A stretch of DNA of 64,000 nt, taken from NCBI GenBank assembly GCA_047602755.1, contig JBLKOM010000008.1, positions 1-64,000 of the forward strand, written 5' to 3'. Positions within the stretch are counted from its first letter, which is position 1; every line of letters begins with the position of its first letter. A program made the translations under genes and the position numbers. The notes beneath the pieces were generated by a model that worked only from the letters and a program-made list of their open reading frames with translations, did not search any database and was not told where the DNA came from. Source of the DNA: JACJVV01 sp047602755 (GTDB lineage: Archaea > Nanobdellota > Nanobdellia > Woesearchaeales > JACJVV01). This document shows positions 45,495 through 54,455 of this stretch, piece after piece.

Positions 45495-46508
45495 TTATGG
45501 AAATGAAAATGGAATAATATTTATGTTTGAAGAAGTAGACACTGCAACATTATAAGAGGGGTTTCGAATTATTACATTTCCTTGATTATCAAATCCTTTT
45601 AACAAACGATCTTTATCAAAAATACATAAATAATACTTACCATTAACAATATCGATTGATTCTTGAGCAACATTTGGTAATAATAATGAATCATATTCAC
45701 GAAAATAATCATTATATAATATACGACATTGACTTCCTAAATAAACTTCAAAATTATCACGAGCTATCCTTACAACTGGTCTTGTTTCTAATTTTTTATT
45801 AACATTTTGTAAAAAATCAACTGCACAATCTCTAGAATCACAATTTGCTAATCCTTGATATATATCATTCTGTAAAAAAGAAATCACATCTAGTAAATCA
45901 TATATGTAATAATTTTGAAATTTAAAACTAATAATAGGTATATAATCAATTACAGCTTTTCCTATAGGTAATGATTCAACACCACGTTCTTGACTTTGAT
46001 AATATGCTGATATATTAGTAGAATTAATAGGAAAACCATATATTCTATTACCCTCAACCAATGAAAAAGATCTTTTATCATAAGAGAAATCAACATTTAT
46101 GTTTCTAAATTCATTGACAAAATTAATATAAAATAAATCAAAGAAATTTTGTACTATTAATTCATTAGAGTATCTTAATAATGGATTACTAAATTGTGAA
46201 TCCATAATTATTGGGGCATTATAATATAACTTATTTAAATCTTGTTCAATATTACCAAAATCTCTAGTAAAATTAATTGCTGATGCATAAGCTACCCTTT
46301 TACTCATTTCTTGAAGATGTAATAGTTGTATTTCTTTTTGTTGTTGCAATTCTAAAACTAAGATAGAAGAACCACCTAAATTTGATAGTGGGATAGAACT
46401 AAGTTTATGAAACAATGAAAAAGCAGAAGCACTTAGAAGCATAATAGCAACTAACAATAAAAACCAATTATATGCCTCAAATGTTGCAGCCTTTTTATTC
46501 AGTTTCAT
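45495..46508 (-). CDS. Pilin-like anchored protein (337 aa)
   Basis: N-terminus MKLNKK followed by AATFEAYNW and a helix (about 15-35). A cut after KK would give Ala-Ala-Thr-Phe-Glu, with Glu at +5 as in true type IV pilins. The large ectodomain is polar, has paired Cys late in the sequence (ANCDSRDC, QCRILY, YLCIF) and ends in SNINIIPFSFP. It is the most distal gene of the 45495-59942 run and starts one base after the stop of the next gene upstream. Function unknown; probably a subunit of the proposed envelope structure. Confidence 0.7.
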   Translation of the reverse strand: MKLNKKAATFEAYNWFLLLVAIMLLSASAFSLFHKLSSIPLSNLGGSSILVLELQQQKEIQLLHLQEMSKRVAYASAINFTRDFGNIEQDLNKLYYNAPIIMDSQFSNPLLRYSNELIVQNFFDLFYINFVNEFRNINVDFSYDKRSFSLVEGNRIYGFPINSTNISAYYQSQERGVESLPIGKAVIDYIPIISFKFQNYYIYDLLDVISFLQNDIYQGLANCDSRDCAVDFLQNVNKKLETRPVVRIARDNFEVYLGSQCRILYNDYFREYDSLLLPNVAQESIDIVNGKYYLCIFDKDRLLKGFDNQGNVIIRNPSYNVAVSTSSNINIIPFSFP

Positions 46509-47075
46509 TTAGTCCACCATATCAAATTGAGTAAACGAATCATATTGTGAAGAATATCTATGATATGAGAAATCAAGATATGAAATATCAACACATCTAT
46601 TATTAATTATAACACTTGAAATAGGCATCTTTAAAGGTCTTATTTCTGAATAACTCAAAATACTACTTGTCGAGAAAGCCTCCCGTAAAGCGCACATTTC
46701 ATTTTGATAAATAGTTAACACAATATTATTATCAAATAAAAAAGATTGCCTAAATATTGATTTTATTTCAGAATCGTATAAACTTTCTAAATTATAATAT
46801 ATAATTTCATATAATGATAAATTATAATTATTTGATTCTTTACTTGGAAAATTAGTCATAAGAATATTATTTAATGAAACACGAAAAGAAGGATCAATAT
46901 TAGATATAGTAAAATCTGTTGCTTGGATTTCTACTAATTTTTTACCTATAAAGGATTGTTCAAGAAAAGAAAATACTATTATAAAAATTAAACATATAAA
47001 CATAAATAATAGTATTGGAATAAGTAAATGAAACATTTCTGATGCACTTTTTCTATGTTTTGTTATTTTAATCAT
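46509..47075 (-). CDS. Pilin-like anchored protein (188 aa)
   Basis: N-terminus MIKITKHRK followed by SASEMFHLL and a long helix (about 14-38). Cutting after RK gives Ser-Ala-Ser-Glu, Glu at +4. The ectodomain has two Cys (NEMCAL, NNRCVD). Abuts its neighbours on both sides. Family not recognised. Confidence 0.68.
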   Translation of the reverse strand: MIKITKHRKSASEMFHLLIPILLFMFICLIFIIVFSFLEQSFIGKKLVEIQATDFTISNIDPSFRVSLNNILMTNFPSKESNNYNLSLYEIIYYNLESLYDSEIKSIFRQSFLFDNNIVLTIYQNEMCALREAFSTSSILSYSEIRPLKMPISSVIINNRCVDISYLDFSYHRYSSQYDSFTQFDMVD

Positions 47076-47087
47076 TTTAATAAATAA

Positions 47088-47621
47088 TCAATTTGGTAAA
47101 ATTACTTCTACATGTAAAAATCCTTGTCTTCTAACTTCATCAACAACAATAGGTAAATAATAACTATAATTTGTATAACCACCTTTACCACGAGAAAAAT
47201 CACCTCTAATAAAAGTAAGCATTGAATTATAACTCTCTTCGTTATAATATAAAGATCTAACTTGATTTAATGAGGTATCATGCAAAGTTATTTTCATAGA
47301 GAAATAATTAACATTAGGATGCATTATCATACTCGAGTTTAACTTCTCCTGAACAACATCTTTAGTTAAAGGATTAAATGCAGAACTATTTACTACACCA
47401 GATAAAACATTTCCTGTAATATTATCATTAACCATAATAACATTATTGTATAACATTATCTCTGATATAATTCGTGCATCAATCTCTCTTGAAGAAAATT
47501 CTATATTATGGCCACGAGAAGATATTAGAATTACAGCTAAAAATACAGCAATAGTAAAACTCATTTTTATAAATAGCATACTAAATGCATATACACTTAA
47601 CTGTGATCTTTTTTTTAACAT
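47088..47621 (-). CDS. Pilin-like anchored protein (177 aa)
   Basis: N-terminus MLKKR followed by SQLSVYAFSMLFIK and a hydrophobic helix to about residue 38. No acidic residue is at +4/+5, so it may be a minor subunit or simply anchored. The ectodomain is strand-rich, without Cys, ending RRQGFLHVEVILPN. Lies between closely packed neighbours. Confidence 0.65.
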   Translation of the reverse strand: MLKKRSQLSVYAFSMLFIKMSFTIAVFLAVILISSRGHNIEFSSREIDARIISEIMLYNNVIMVNDNITGNVLSGVVNSSAFNPLTKDVVQEKLNSSMIMHPNVNYFSMKITLHDTSLNQVRSLYYNEESYNSMLTFIRGDFSRGKGGYTNYSYYLPIVVDEVRRQGFLHVEVILPN

Positions 47622-47627
47622 TTTTAA

Positions 47628-48605
47628 TTACCTAGTTCTTATGAGTCTTTCTAAATTAACAATAACATAATTTAAATTATTTTCTGAAACTTCAATCTCA
47701 AAATAATAACTTGATTTTTTAACAACATTATTTTTAATAAATGTATTTGAAGGGATATATGATATATCAATATTAGCATTTAAATCATTAACCAGATTAT
47801 TAAATAATTTACAACCTAAATCACCTTGCCGATTAAAAGGAGAAAAAATATTAACAATATCATCAGAATCAATCTTTCGAATATTAATAAAAACTCCATA
47901 ATTATCATCTACTTGGTTATTTAACAAATAATCTCTTGAGTATTGAATAAAATCAAAACGAGAAGAAAAATATCTAGAATTAAGACGCATATCAAGATAA
48001 GGCCTATTTAGACGATTAACAAGTTCTAAAATTAAAAAAGAAAATTCAGAAGAATGATTAATATAAAATTGCTCATTAGGATTAAATCTTAATTCACTAT
48101 GTTGACAAACAAAATTATTATTTAAATAAAATTCTTTTAAATCGTCAAATATTTGATATGAAAAATCATTTTTAACAAAATATAAAATATTAGGTTTTAA
48201 ATACGATAACTCAACTCTATCTTTATATTGCTGATCTTCTAAATGAATATAAGAACGAGTAACTTTAAAACTTCTAACGCCTATTGATGAAGATGAAAAA
48301 GTTGTAGTATAGAAAGGCACAAATTCAAAATCTAATAAATTCATTTTACCATCACGATTTCTTCCATTAGAATTATAGTACTCATAATAAATATTATCTG
48401 GAGTTAACATGATTGAATTCTGAAGCAAAGAAATATCTTTACTATAAAAATTCATATACAACCTATCATCAGACAAAATAAAAGCCATATAACCTATAGA
48501 AAATAATATTACCATAGCAATAATCATAACTTCAATTAAAGTTTCTAAAGGAATTGTAGATATATCTCCTGCATCTTCTGCTTTTTTACTTTTAAGAAGT
48601 TTCAA
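47628..48605 (-). CDS. Pilin-like anchored protein (about 325 aa)
   Basis: The N-terminus has KLLKSKK, then AEDAGDISTIPLETLIEVM and a helix to about residue 48. Glu is at +2 after KK. The frame also begins at a GTG (48614), but AGGTG at 48613-48617 is better read as a ribosome site for TTG at 48605, so the shorter start is given. The ectodomain has two Cys (NNFVCQHS, DLGCKLF). Overlaps the upstream gene by about 14 bp. Confidence 0.65.
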   Translation of the reverse strand: MKLLKSKKAEDAGDISTIPLETLIEVMIIAMVILFSIGYMAFILSDDRLYMNFYSKDISLLQNSIMLTPDNIYYEYYNSNGRNRDGKMNLLDFEFVPFYTTTFSSSSIGVRSFKVTRSYIHLEDQQYKDRVELSYLKPNILYFVKNDFSYQIFDDLKEFYLNNNFVCQHSELRFNPNEQFYINHSSEFSFLILELVNRLNRPYLDMRLNSRYFSSRFDFIQYSRDYLLNNQVDDNYGVFINIRKIDSDDIVNIFSPFNRQGDLGCKLFNNLVNDLNANIDISYIPSNTFIKNNVVKKSSYYFEIEVSENNLNYVIVNLERLIRTR

Positions 48606-50436
48606 TATCAACACCTAATTCAATTTTATCTAATTGACAAGAATCATTATGCAACAAACCTACAATAAAAATTGAAACATCATCAAATTGTTGTAAACAG
48701 CTTTTACCAATTAATATTTCTAATAATTCAAATGAATAATAAATTTTATTTTTATCTAAAATTCCAGTATTTAAATCTGTTAAATGAACAAAATTAGTTT
48801 TTTCTAGATTTAGAATCTCCTCATATGAACTATGATCAGATAATCTTTTATTTGAATCAATAATTATAACATCTTCATTCTCAATAATTAAAGAAGAAAA
48901 CGAAGATTTTGAATTATAAATTTCATATACATAAATTGTATCACTAGAATAATAACTTAAATCTAAATCATCATTTTTATATAATTGACGAAGCTCTAAA
49001 GCTGGAAAAATATCAAGTAATCTTGGATTTTCCTTAACTTTGATTAAATCTATTTCACCAGATTCTTCAGTAAAATATTCTAAAAGAATATCATTATATA
49101 ATGAATATGCGCTAAAATATCTATTATTTCTTTCATGGTCTCGTGCACGAAAAATTTGTCTATCAAGTTCACCGGATGGATCTAATTCCTTAATCAACTC
49201 TAATAACTTAGAATTTAATTCAGAAGGTAAAATTGGTAAATTTAATCTCAAATATCTAACACATAACTCAGGATTACTTACATCTATAGAACTACAAAAA
49301 TCAACATAATATTCTTTACACTCTTCAATTAAGTTAAATGTTAATGAAGAGTCGCATTTTTCTAGTCTACGCTCTATTGCTTGTTGAACATCAATAAGTG
49401 TTTCAACACCCAATAATTTAATATTATGCTCATGCAAACTTTCATCAAAAAGTAATTTATTATGTGCCCATACGTAATAATCCATAAAAAACATCAATTT
49501 GTCAGAATCTCTATTAGAAGATAATATTTTATTTGAGTAATCATGATAAGAGCGATGTGATAATTGCGATAAAATATCTACACGAGGATTAAGATAACGA
49601 TCTTGAATAAAACCTAAAACAAAATCATCAGACTTATAATTAGGTATAATATGAACAAAAATCCGATCTTCATTATCGATTATTAAACTAGAATTTACTA
49701 TTTCAATATACATCTGCTGAAAAAATTTAAAATTTCTTGCATTATTATCAACAGGTGAACCGGATATATAAAAATAAAAAGCATCATATGAAACAAGAAA
49801 ATCATTACCATAATAAGGTAATAGTTCAATAATATCTTTTACATAATCAAAATTATTTCTCCTAAACGACAAACTTCTAAACTGACTACTATGAAAACCA
49901 TATAATATCAAATTTAAATCACGTGGAAAATTACTATAAGTATAAAAAAATACATTATTTGGAAAAGCCCTGCACACTAAAGGAGGTTTATTGATATCAA
50001 ACGAACCCCAATTATTTGTTTTATCATGACGATATAAACATAAACAATTTTCCATACAATCAAGGTTATTAGGTTTAGGAATTATAATCTCAGTTGAATA
50101 AGCAGAATTAGAAGGATTTATAGAAAAAAACCTATCACTCCACATCTCAATTTTTGAATCATCTTCATCAAAAGCAACAAGTAAAAATTTTGAATCTAAA
50201 AATAAAAGAACATCATCAGCATATACATAAGCGCCTTCCTGTTCTAATAATTGTTCAATAGAATCAGCAAAATTATTAAAAGACTCAATTGTTGCAGTCT
50301 CATCAGGATTATTTGAATTTAAAATCCAATTAACAATTCCTGCAATAGATAATGCAGCTGCAGAAAAAACAATTACGAAAATGAAAATGCCAATTAACTC
50401 AGACATTAAACCTGATTTTTGCTTTAAAATCTTCAT
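48592..50436 (-). CDS. Large pilin-like anchored protein (614 aa)
   Basis: ATG at 50436, preceded by GGGTG; the GTG at 50448 is part of that site. N-terminus MKILKQK then SGLMSELIGIFIFV and a helix to about residue 38; Glu is at +6 after the cut. A long ectodomain follows with Cys clusters near 120-145 (CMENCLCLY) and 335-365 (CDSS, ECKEY, FCSSI, ELCVRY), helical repeats near 370-440 and a C-terminal beta region with CLQQ and SCQLD. The largest member of the run; could be a tip or scaffold subunit, but that is only by analogy. Confidence 0.65.
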   Translation of the reverse strand: MKILKQKSGLMSELIGIFIFVIVFSAAALSIAGIVNWILNSNNPDETATIESFNNFADSIEQLLEQEGAYVYADDVLLFLDSKFLLVAFDEDDSKIEMWSDRFFSINPSNSAYSTEIIIPKPNNLDCMENCLCLYRHDKTNNWGSFDINKPPLVCRAFPNNVFFYTYSNFPRDLNLILYGFHSSQFRSLSFRRNNFDYVKDIIELLPYYGNDFLVSYDAFYFYISGSPVDNNARNFKFFQQMYIEIVNSSLIIDNEDRIFVHIIPNYKSDDFVLGFIQDRYLNPRVDILSQLSHRSYHDYSNKILSSNRDSDKLMFFMDYYVWAHNKLLFDESLHEHNIKLLGVETLIDVQQAIERRLEKCDSSLTFNLIEECKEYYVDFCSSIDVSNPELCVRYLRLNLPILPSELNSKLLELIKELDPSGELDRQIFRARDHERNNRYFSAYSLYNDILLEYFTEESGEIDLIKVKENPRLLDIFPALELRQLYKNDDLDLSYYSSDTIYVYEIYNSKSSFSSLIIENEDVIIIDSNKRLSDHSSYEEILNLEKTNFVHLTDLNTGILDKNKIYYSFELLEILIGKSCLQQFDDVSIFIVGLLHNDSCQLDKIELGVDIETS

Positions 50437-50457
50437 TTTGTAAAACACCCAAAAAAA

Positions 50458-51015
50458 TTAATCACAACTACCTGCACGCAATATACATTGTTTATACCCG
50501 TAACCTGTATCTCTTACTTGTGTTCGCAAGCATCCATTTGACTCTTTTTCTAACTGTCTACATTCATATTCAACCAAATTACGAAAAATCATCATTCCTC
50601 TCCTTGCAGGTTTTTGAGGATTAGAATCACATCCATCAATAATACCATCACCGTCACGATCATTTGAAGATCTACTCTCAGTAAATCTAGGATAATCAAA
50701 ACTAACTCTAGCTGCAACATGATTTTCAAGATTTCCCATTAATTTCTCTTTAATAGAATCCCACTCATCTTTAGTCATATTGATTACACATATATCACAT
50801 GCATCTATTATACCATCATTATCAATATCACTTTTATCAATAGATCTCTCTACACAGATATTATAACCATCAAGATTCATTAAAGTATCAATGGGCATAA
50901 TACTTCTTCCTTTTGTTTGTACAAAACTAAATAACATAACTGAGCCTGCAATTAAAGCTACTAACAAAAAAACCATAAACCAATTTAATTCTGCGTTTTT
51001 ATTATGAATTATCAT
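50458..51015 (-). CDS. Pilin-like protein with thrombospondin-3-type calcium motifs
   Basis: A 185-residue protein. N-terminus MIIHNKN then AELNWFMVFLLVAL (Glu at +2). The ectodomain holds two Asp-rich loops, DIDNDGIIDACDICV and NDRDGDGIIDGCDSNP, the calcium-binding type seen in the surface proteins at 1 and 59967. The end has paired Cys (YECRQLE, GCLRTQ, QCILRAGSCD). It overlaps the next upstream gene by 14 bp. Confidence 0.7.
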   Translation of the reverse strand: MIIHNKNAELNWFMVFLLVALIAGSVMLFSFVQTKGRSIMPIDTLMNLDGYNICVERSIDKSDIDNDGIIDACDICVINMTKDEWDSIKEKLMGNLENHVAARVSFDYPRFTESRSSNDRDGDGIIDGCDSNPQKPARRGMMIFRNLVEYECRQLEKESNGCLRTQVRDTGYGYKQCILRAGSCD

Positions 51016-51310
51016 TTGAAATCACATCCTCCCTAGGACAACAAATTAATCTTACATTATCCTTTTCACCACAAACAAAAGGATATTTTACATTACAATC
51101 AGCAAATGTACTACAACTTGAACATAATGCTGGAAGAACACATTCACCCTCTTGATTAATACAATCATTAGATAAGTTTTTTGATTGTGCAAATGATCTA
51201 CCAATAGAAATAATTATAACAATAGCTGCAAAAAGTGCTATTACTATCATAACAATTTGCCACATTTCTAAACCTGCTTTTTTTCCTAAATTAAATTTTT
51301 TGCACAACAT
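51002..51310 (-). CDS. Small Cys-rich pilin-like protein ending in Cys-Cys (102 aa)
   Basis: N-terminus MLCKKFNLGKK, then AGLEMWQIVMIVIAL and a helix. A cut after GKK gives Ala-Gly-Leu-Glu, Glu at +4. The short ectodomain has about ten Cys, beginning DCINQEGECVLPALCSSCS and ending RLICCPRED. The closing vicinal Cys pair is shared with five other small proteins in this run. Starts 25 bp inside the upstream gene. Confidence 0.72.
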   Translation of the reverse strand: MLCKKFNLGKKAGLEMWQIVMIVIALFAAIVIIISIGRSFAQSKNLSNDCINQEGECVLPALCSSCSTFADCNVKYPFVCGEKDNVRLICCPREDVISNDNS

Positions 51311-51555
51311 CGTTCTTTAAGTTTATTATCCTCATCAAACACTTTAAACAATGGATGTTCATAAGTACCTTCGGGACATGCTGTCCCTACTGCAACCATC
51401 TCACCCTCTAAATCCCTACATTGGCTATAAAAATCTGAAGATTGCCTTGCTCTACCACCAAATATAACAATCATTACTACTAATACAAATAAACATATTG
51501 CAGCAATAACAATTGTTTGCATACTCAAAGATTCTGCTTTTTTCTTTTTAATCAT
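51286..51555 (-). CDS. Small Cys-rich pilin-like protein ending in Cys-Cys (89 aa)
   Basis: N-terminus MIKKKK, then AESLSMQTIVIAAICLFVL. The ectodomain has QCRDLEGEMVAVGTACPEGTY and ends KERCCAKNLI. AGGTGAAC gives a ribosome site 4-6 bp before the ATG. It is followed at once by another member of the family. Confidence 0.72.
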   Translation of the reverse strand: MIKKKKAESLSMQTIVIAAICLFVLVVMIVIFGGRARQSSDFYSQCRDLEGEMVAVGTACPEGTYEHPLFKVFDEDNKLKERCCAKNLI

Positions 51556-53273
51556 GATTGTTCACCTGCCTCAAGTTTTAATATAAATTCACTTATAGAT
51601 CTTTTTAAATAATCAAGATCAGGACCATACTCATCAAATGACTTAATGTGTATAGAATCTCTTGCATAATATGATTTAAGAAAACTTGATGAAAAATAAA
51701 TATTATTAAGATGATCATCATGATGTAGAGGAATACCTTGAGAATAACGTTGAACAGGAAATTCTGTTTTAATTAAATCTTTAGTTTGAGAAAAAGAAAA
51801 AGTATCACTATTAGTTAATTCATACAAAAATGAAGACATTAATAAATAATGGTATATTGATCCTCTATAAAAATCTTTTATATCATCATCTAACAAAAAC
51901 TTATCATCAAAAACTATATCTTCATGAAAATCTACAACATTAAAATCAGGAATAGATGATGTAATTGCAACCATCGTAATATCCTGATCTAATAAATTAT
52001 TTGCTCTAGAAAAAGAATTATAACCAAGCTCATAATGATAAGATATTTCTGAATTCCAGCATTCATCTTTAGATAAATCATATATTCTTTGATAATAAGA
52101 ATTGTCGTCTAAAACATCTTCATCACTTATACCTAAATTTAATAAATCAAGCAATTCATCCTGTGATAAAATACTTGTAGTAGGATTTGGACATGACTCA
52201 TCAATTAAAACTTGAGCTTTTCGTAAATGATATAATCCTTTTAAATATACAGCAATAAATTTTGCCATGGTATTATCAGTAACAAACTCATCAGAATAAA
52301 AATAAACAATATTTTGCATATTTTCATCAAGTATATCATAATTAACAAATCCATAAATAAAATCCTTATAACTGTGTAACTCTAAAACTAAATTAAGATA
52401 ATCTTCTAATTTAAAATTATAAAATTCTTTAGTACTTTTAATTGAATTATAATGAGTTAAACAAGAATCAATATTGCGCCTCATAATTCCATTCTCACAA
52501 TTTATTAAATCTTGATTGATAAAACCTAATAAAATATATTGAACAGTACCTGGACAATATGAATAAATTAAAGGATCAAACATAATATTGTTTGTCCTAA
52601 TATTATAATTACAAGTTAAATATTTTTTATATAAATTATAATCACATAATGATATTGAATTCAATAATTTAGTATACCAGTACCAACTAAAAGAAAAATA
52701 ATTTAATTTGGGAACTTGATCAGTATTAACTAATGGCCATTCTAAAGGACTAAAAAGATAATGTTGACAAACATCAAAATAATTAAAAAGATCATTTAAT
52801 GATGATATAGCATTATCAATATCATTATCAAAATAATAATCAATAAATAAGTAAAATTTTTTAGGACCTTCTCGCAATGGAGCAAAACTAGAATAATCAT
52901 CAATATATTTATGCTTATAACTATTAATTAAAGTCATTCCTTCTTCATACCTAGATAAAACAGAATATGAATAAAATTTAAAATAATAAACTTCATGAAT
53001 TCTATCAGATTTTGGAAATCTTTCAATAAACTCAGCAGATAAATCAATTGCATCATTTAGAAATCCTTTATCAACATAATCTTTAATCAATGAATATAAA
53101 TTTTCTTCATCTAAATTTACACCTGGCAACTCTGTACCTTTAACAACTATTTGAGATCCTCTAAAAATACGTTGTCCAACATTTACTGCAATAAGTGTAA
53201 AAGCAATAATCATTACTGCAATAATGGGCAATATAGTAGCCATGCTTTTTTTATCAAAAAAAACTTTTACCAT
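51552..53273 (-). CDS. TPR-like anchored protein (573 aa)
   Basis: N-terminus MVKVFFDKK, then SMATILPIIAVMIIAF. A mostly helical ectodomain of about 520 residues follows with TPR-like spacing near 55-150 (LYSLIKDYVDKGFLNDAIDLSAEFIERFPKS-like) and several Cys pairs (DVCQHY, SLCDYN, LTCNYN, INCENG). Such a solenoid could hold other subunits together; it is the only one of this kind in the run. It overlaps the small leaderless gene upstream by a few bases. Confidence 0.68.
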   Translation of the reverse strand: MVKVFFDKKSMATILPIIAVMIIAFTLIAVNVGQRIFRGSQIVVKGTELPGVNLDEENLYSLIKDYVDKGFLNDAIDLSAEFIERFPKSDRIHEVYYFKFYSYSVLSRYEEGMTLINSYKHKYIDDYSSFAPLREGPKKFYLFIDYYFDNDIDNAISSLNDLFNYFDVCQHYLFSPLEWPLVNTDQVPKLNYFSFSWYWYTKLLNSISLCDYNLYKKYLTCNYNIRTNNIMFDPLIYSYCPGTVQYILLGFINQDLINCENGIMRRNIDSCLTHYNSIKSTKEFYNFKLEDYLNLVLELHSYKDFIYGFVNYDILDENMQNIVYFYSDEFVTDNTMAKFIAVYLKGLYHLRKAQVLIDESCPNPTTSILSQDELLDLLNLGISDEDVLDDNSYYQRIYDLSKDECWNSEISYHYELGYNSFSRANNLLDQDITMVAITSSIPDFNVVDFHEDIVFDDKFLLDDDIKDFYRGSIYHYLLMSSFLYELTNSDTFSFSQTKDLIKTEFPVQRYSQGIPLHHDDHLNNIYFSSSFLKSYYARDSIHIKSFDEYGPDLDYLKRSISEFILKLEAGEQS

Positions 53274-53407
53274 AATTTAAAAACCGCCATCAAATTTGCT
53301 GATGTAGGTGAAACAATAGCAATAATAAATATTAAAAAAGCTAAAATAGCAAGAATTAAAGCTAACATCCACCATTTAATTTCAACAAATCCTTTATTAT
53401 TCATCAT
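53267..53407 (-). CDS. Tiny pilin-like protein (46 aa), leaderless
   Basis: Frame ATG-ATG-AAT... from 53407 (or 53404) to the TAA at 53267-53269. The protein starts MMNNKGFVEIKWWM, then one helix of about 20 residues, ending ANLMAVFKLW. The KGFVEI start is close to the classical pilin cleavage region, with Glu at +4. A TTTATAAAA box at 53431-53440 is centred about 28 bp before the ATG, so it seems leaderless and has its own promoter. It is easily missed because of its length. Confidence 0.65.
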   Translation of the reverse strand: MMNNKGFVEIKWWMLALILAILAFLIFIIAIVSPTSANLMAVFKLW

Positions 53408-53430
53408 CCTATAAAAACATAAAAAAAGAG

Positions 53431-53440
53431 TTTATAAAAT
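53431..53440 (-). promoter_or_regulatory. Internal TATA box in the pilin-like run
   Basis: ATTTTATAAA on the minus strand, about 28 bp before the ATG at 53407, in the only sizeable gap (about 70 bp) in this part of the run. It marks an internal promoter for 53267 and the genes downstream. Confidence 0.5.
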
Positions 53441-53476
53441 TATTGTTTTTTCCGACAATAATATATGCTATTATAA

Positions 53477-54454
53477 TCAATCAATTCTTTGAGTTATTCC
53501 AGGTTCTTGCATACCTACAATCTGTTCACATTGCAAATCTTCTAAATTCTCAGGATTGAATTCAACCAATTCAATAGTGCTTAACCAAGCAACTTGATTA
53601 AAAGAACCACGTTTTACATAAGTAACACCTGTTCCTATAGCACCAACTGCTGCACCACCAACAATACCTGTTTTTGCAGCAGCTAATACAGTACCCGATA
53701 CAGCAATAACACCAGGAGTAGCAGTACCTGCTGAAAGATAAATTATAGCACCACCTACAACAATAATACCACCATAAATAGCAGCTGTTCTTGTATTTTT
53801 AATTAAATCTTGCCAGAAATTTAAATTTAAAGGTTCAGTTTTATTATAAGTAAAAACAACAAGATATTCTCTATCAGTCAAAATAGCGGGTTCATTAAAA
53901 TTACTTTTATCAACTTCAGATAATTTAGAATAAGCTGTTGAAAATTCCTTAAAACTAAAAATATCTAAATAACGCTCCCCAGATGAAGATCTTGTAGAGC
54001 TATGAAAACTAATTAGTTCATCTGCAGAAATACTAATACTATTATCTTCAAAACTTAATTTATAACATGCTGAACAAAATTTAGTAGATTCACCTGCAGA
54101 ACCAGTAAACAATTCACGTTCTCCTCTGTAATAAGAATTATAACAACGAAGCATGTATTCTGAAATACTTTCCATAATCTCGTATTTTTTCATACCTAAA
54201 GAATCTTTATCAGAAGAAATAATAATGCTTTCTGTTTTGCATGGAAAATTATCAAGATTTGGATTAATAATAGTCTTTTTCCCGATCATATGAGCACGAA
54301 TATATTCATTACATACATCACTATAAGCTTTAACAGTATAAGCTTCTCTATATCTATAAAAAAAACTAGAAAAAACAACAATAACAATCAACACAAAAAC
54401 AAACATTACTACATATGGGATTTGTAAATAACCCTTCTTTTTAACAAATTTCAT
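53477..54454 (-). CDS. Pilin-like anchored protein with CxxC (325 aa)
   Basis: ATG at 54454, one base after the upstream stop; the longer frame to 54493 overlaps that gene. N-terminus MKFVKKK, then GYLQIPYVVMFVFVLI. The ectodomain has DVCNEYI, FPCKTES, a KFCSACYKLSF motif and a C-terminal Gly/Ala-rich hydrophobic stretch (GGIIVVGGAIIYLSAGTA, GGAAVGAIGTG). The layout matches its upstream neighbour, so the two are tandem paralogues. Confidence 0.68.
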   Translation of the reverse strand: MKFVKKKGYLQIPYVVMFVFVLIVIVVFSSFFYRYREAYTVKAYSDVCNEYIRAHMIGKKTIINPNLDNFPCKTESIIISSDKDSLGMKKYEIMESISEYMLRCYNSYYRGERELFTGSAGESTKFCSACYKLSFEDNSISISADELISFHSSTRSSSGERYLDIFSFKEFSTAYSKLSEVDKSNFNEPAILTDREYLVVFTYNKTEPLNLNFWQDLIKNTRTAAIYGGIIVVGGAIIYLSAGTATPGVIAVSGTVLAAAKTGIVGGAAVGAIGTGVTYVKRGSFNQVAWLSTIELVEFNPENLEDLQCEQIVGMQEPGITQRID

Positions 54455-54455
54455 C

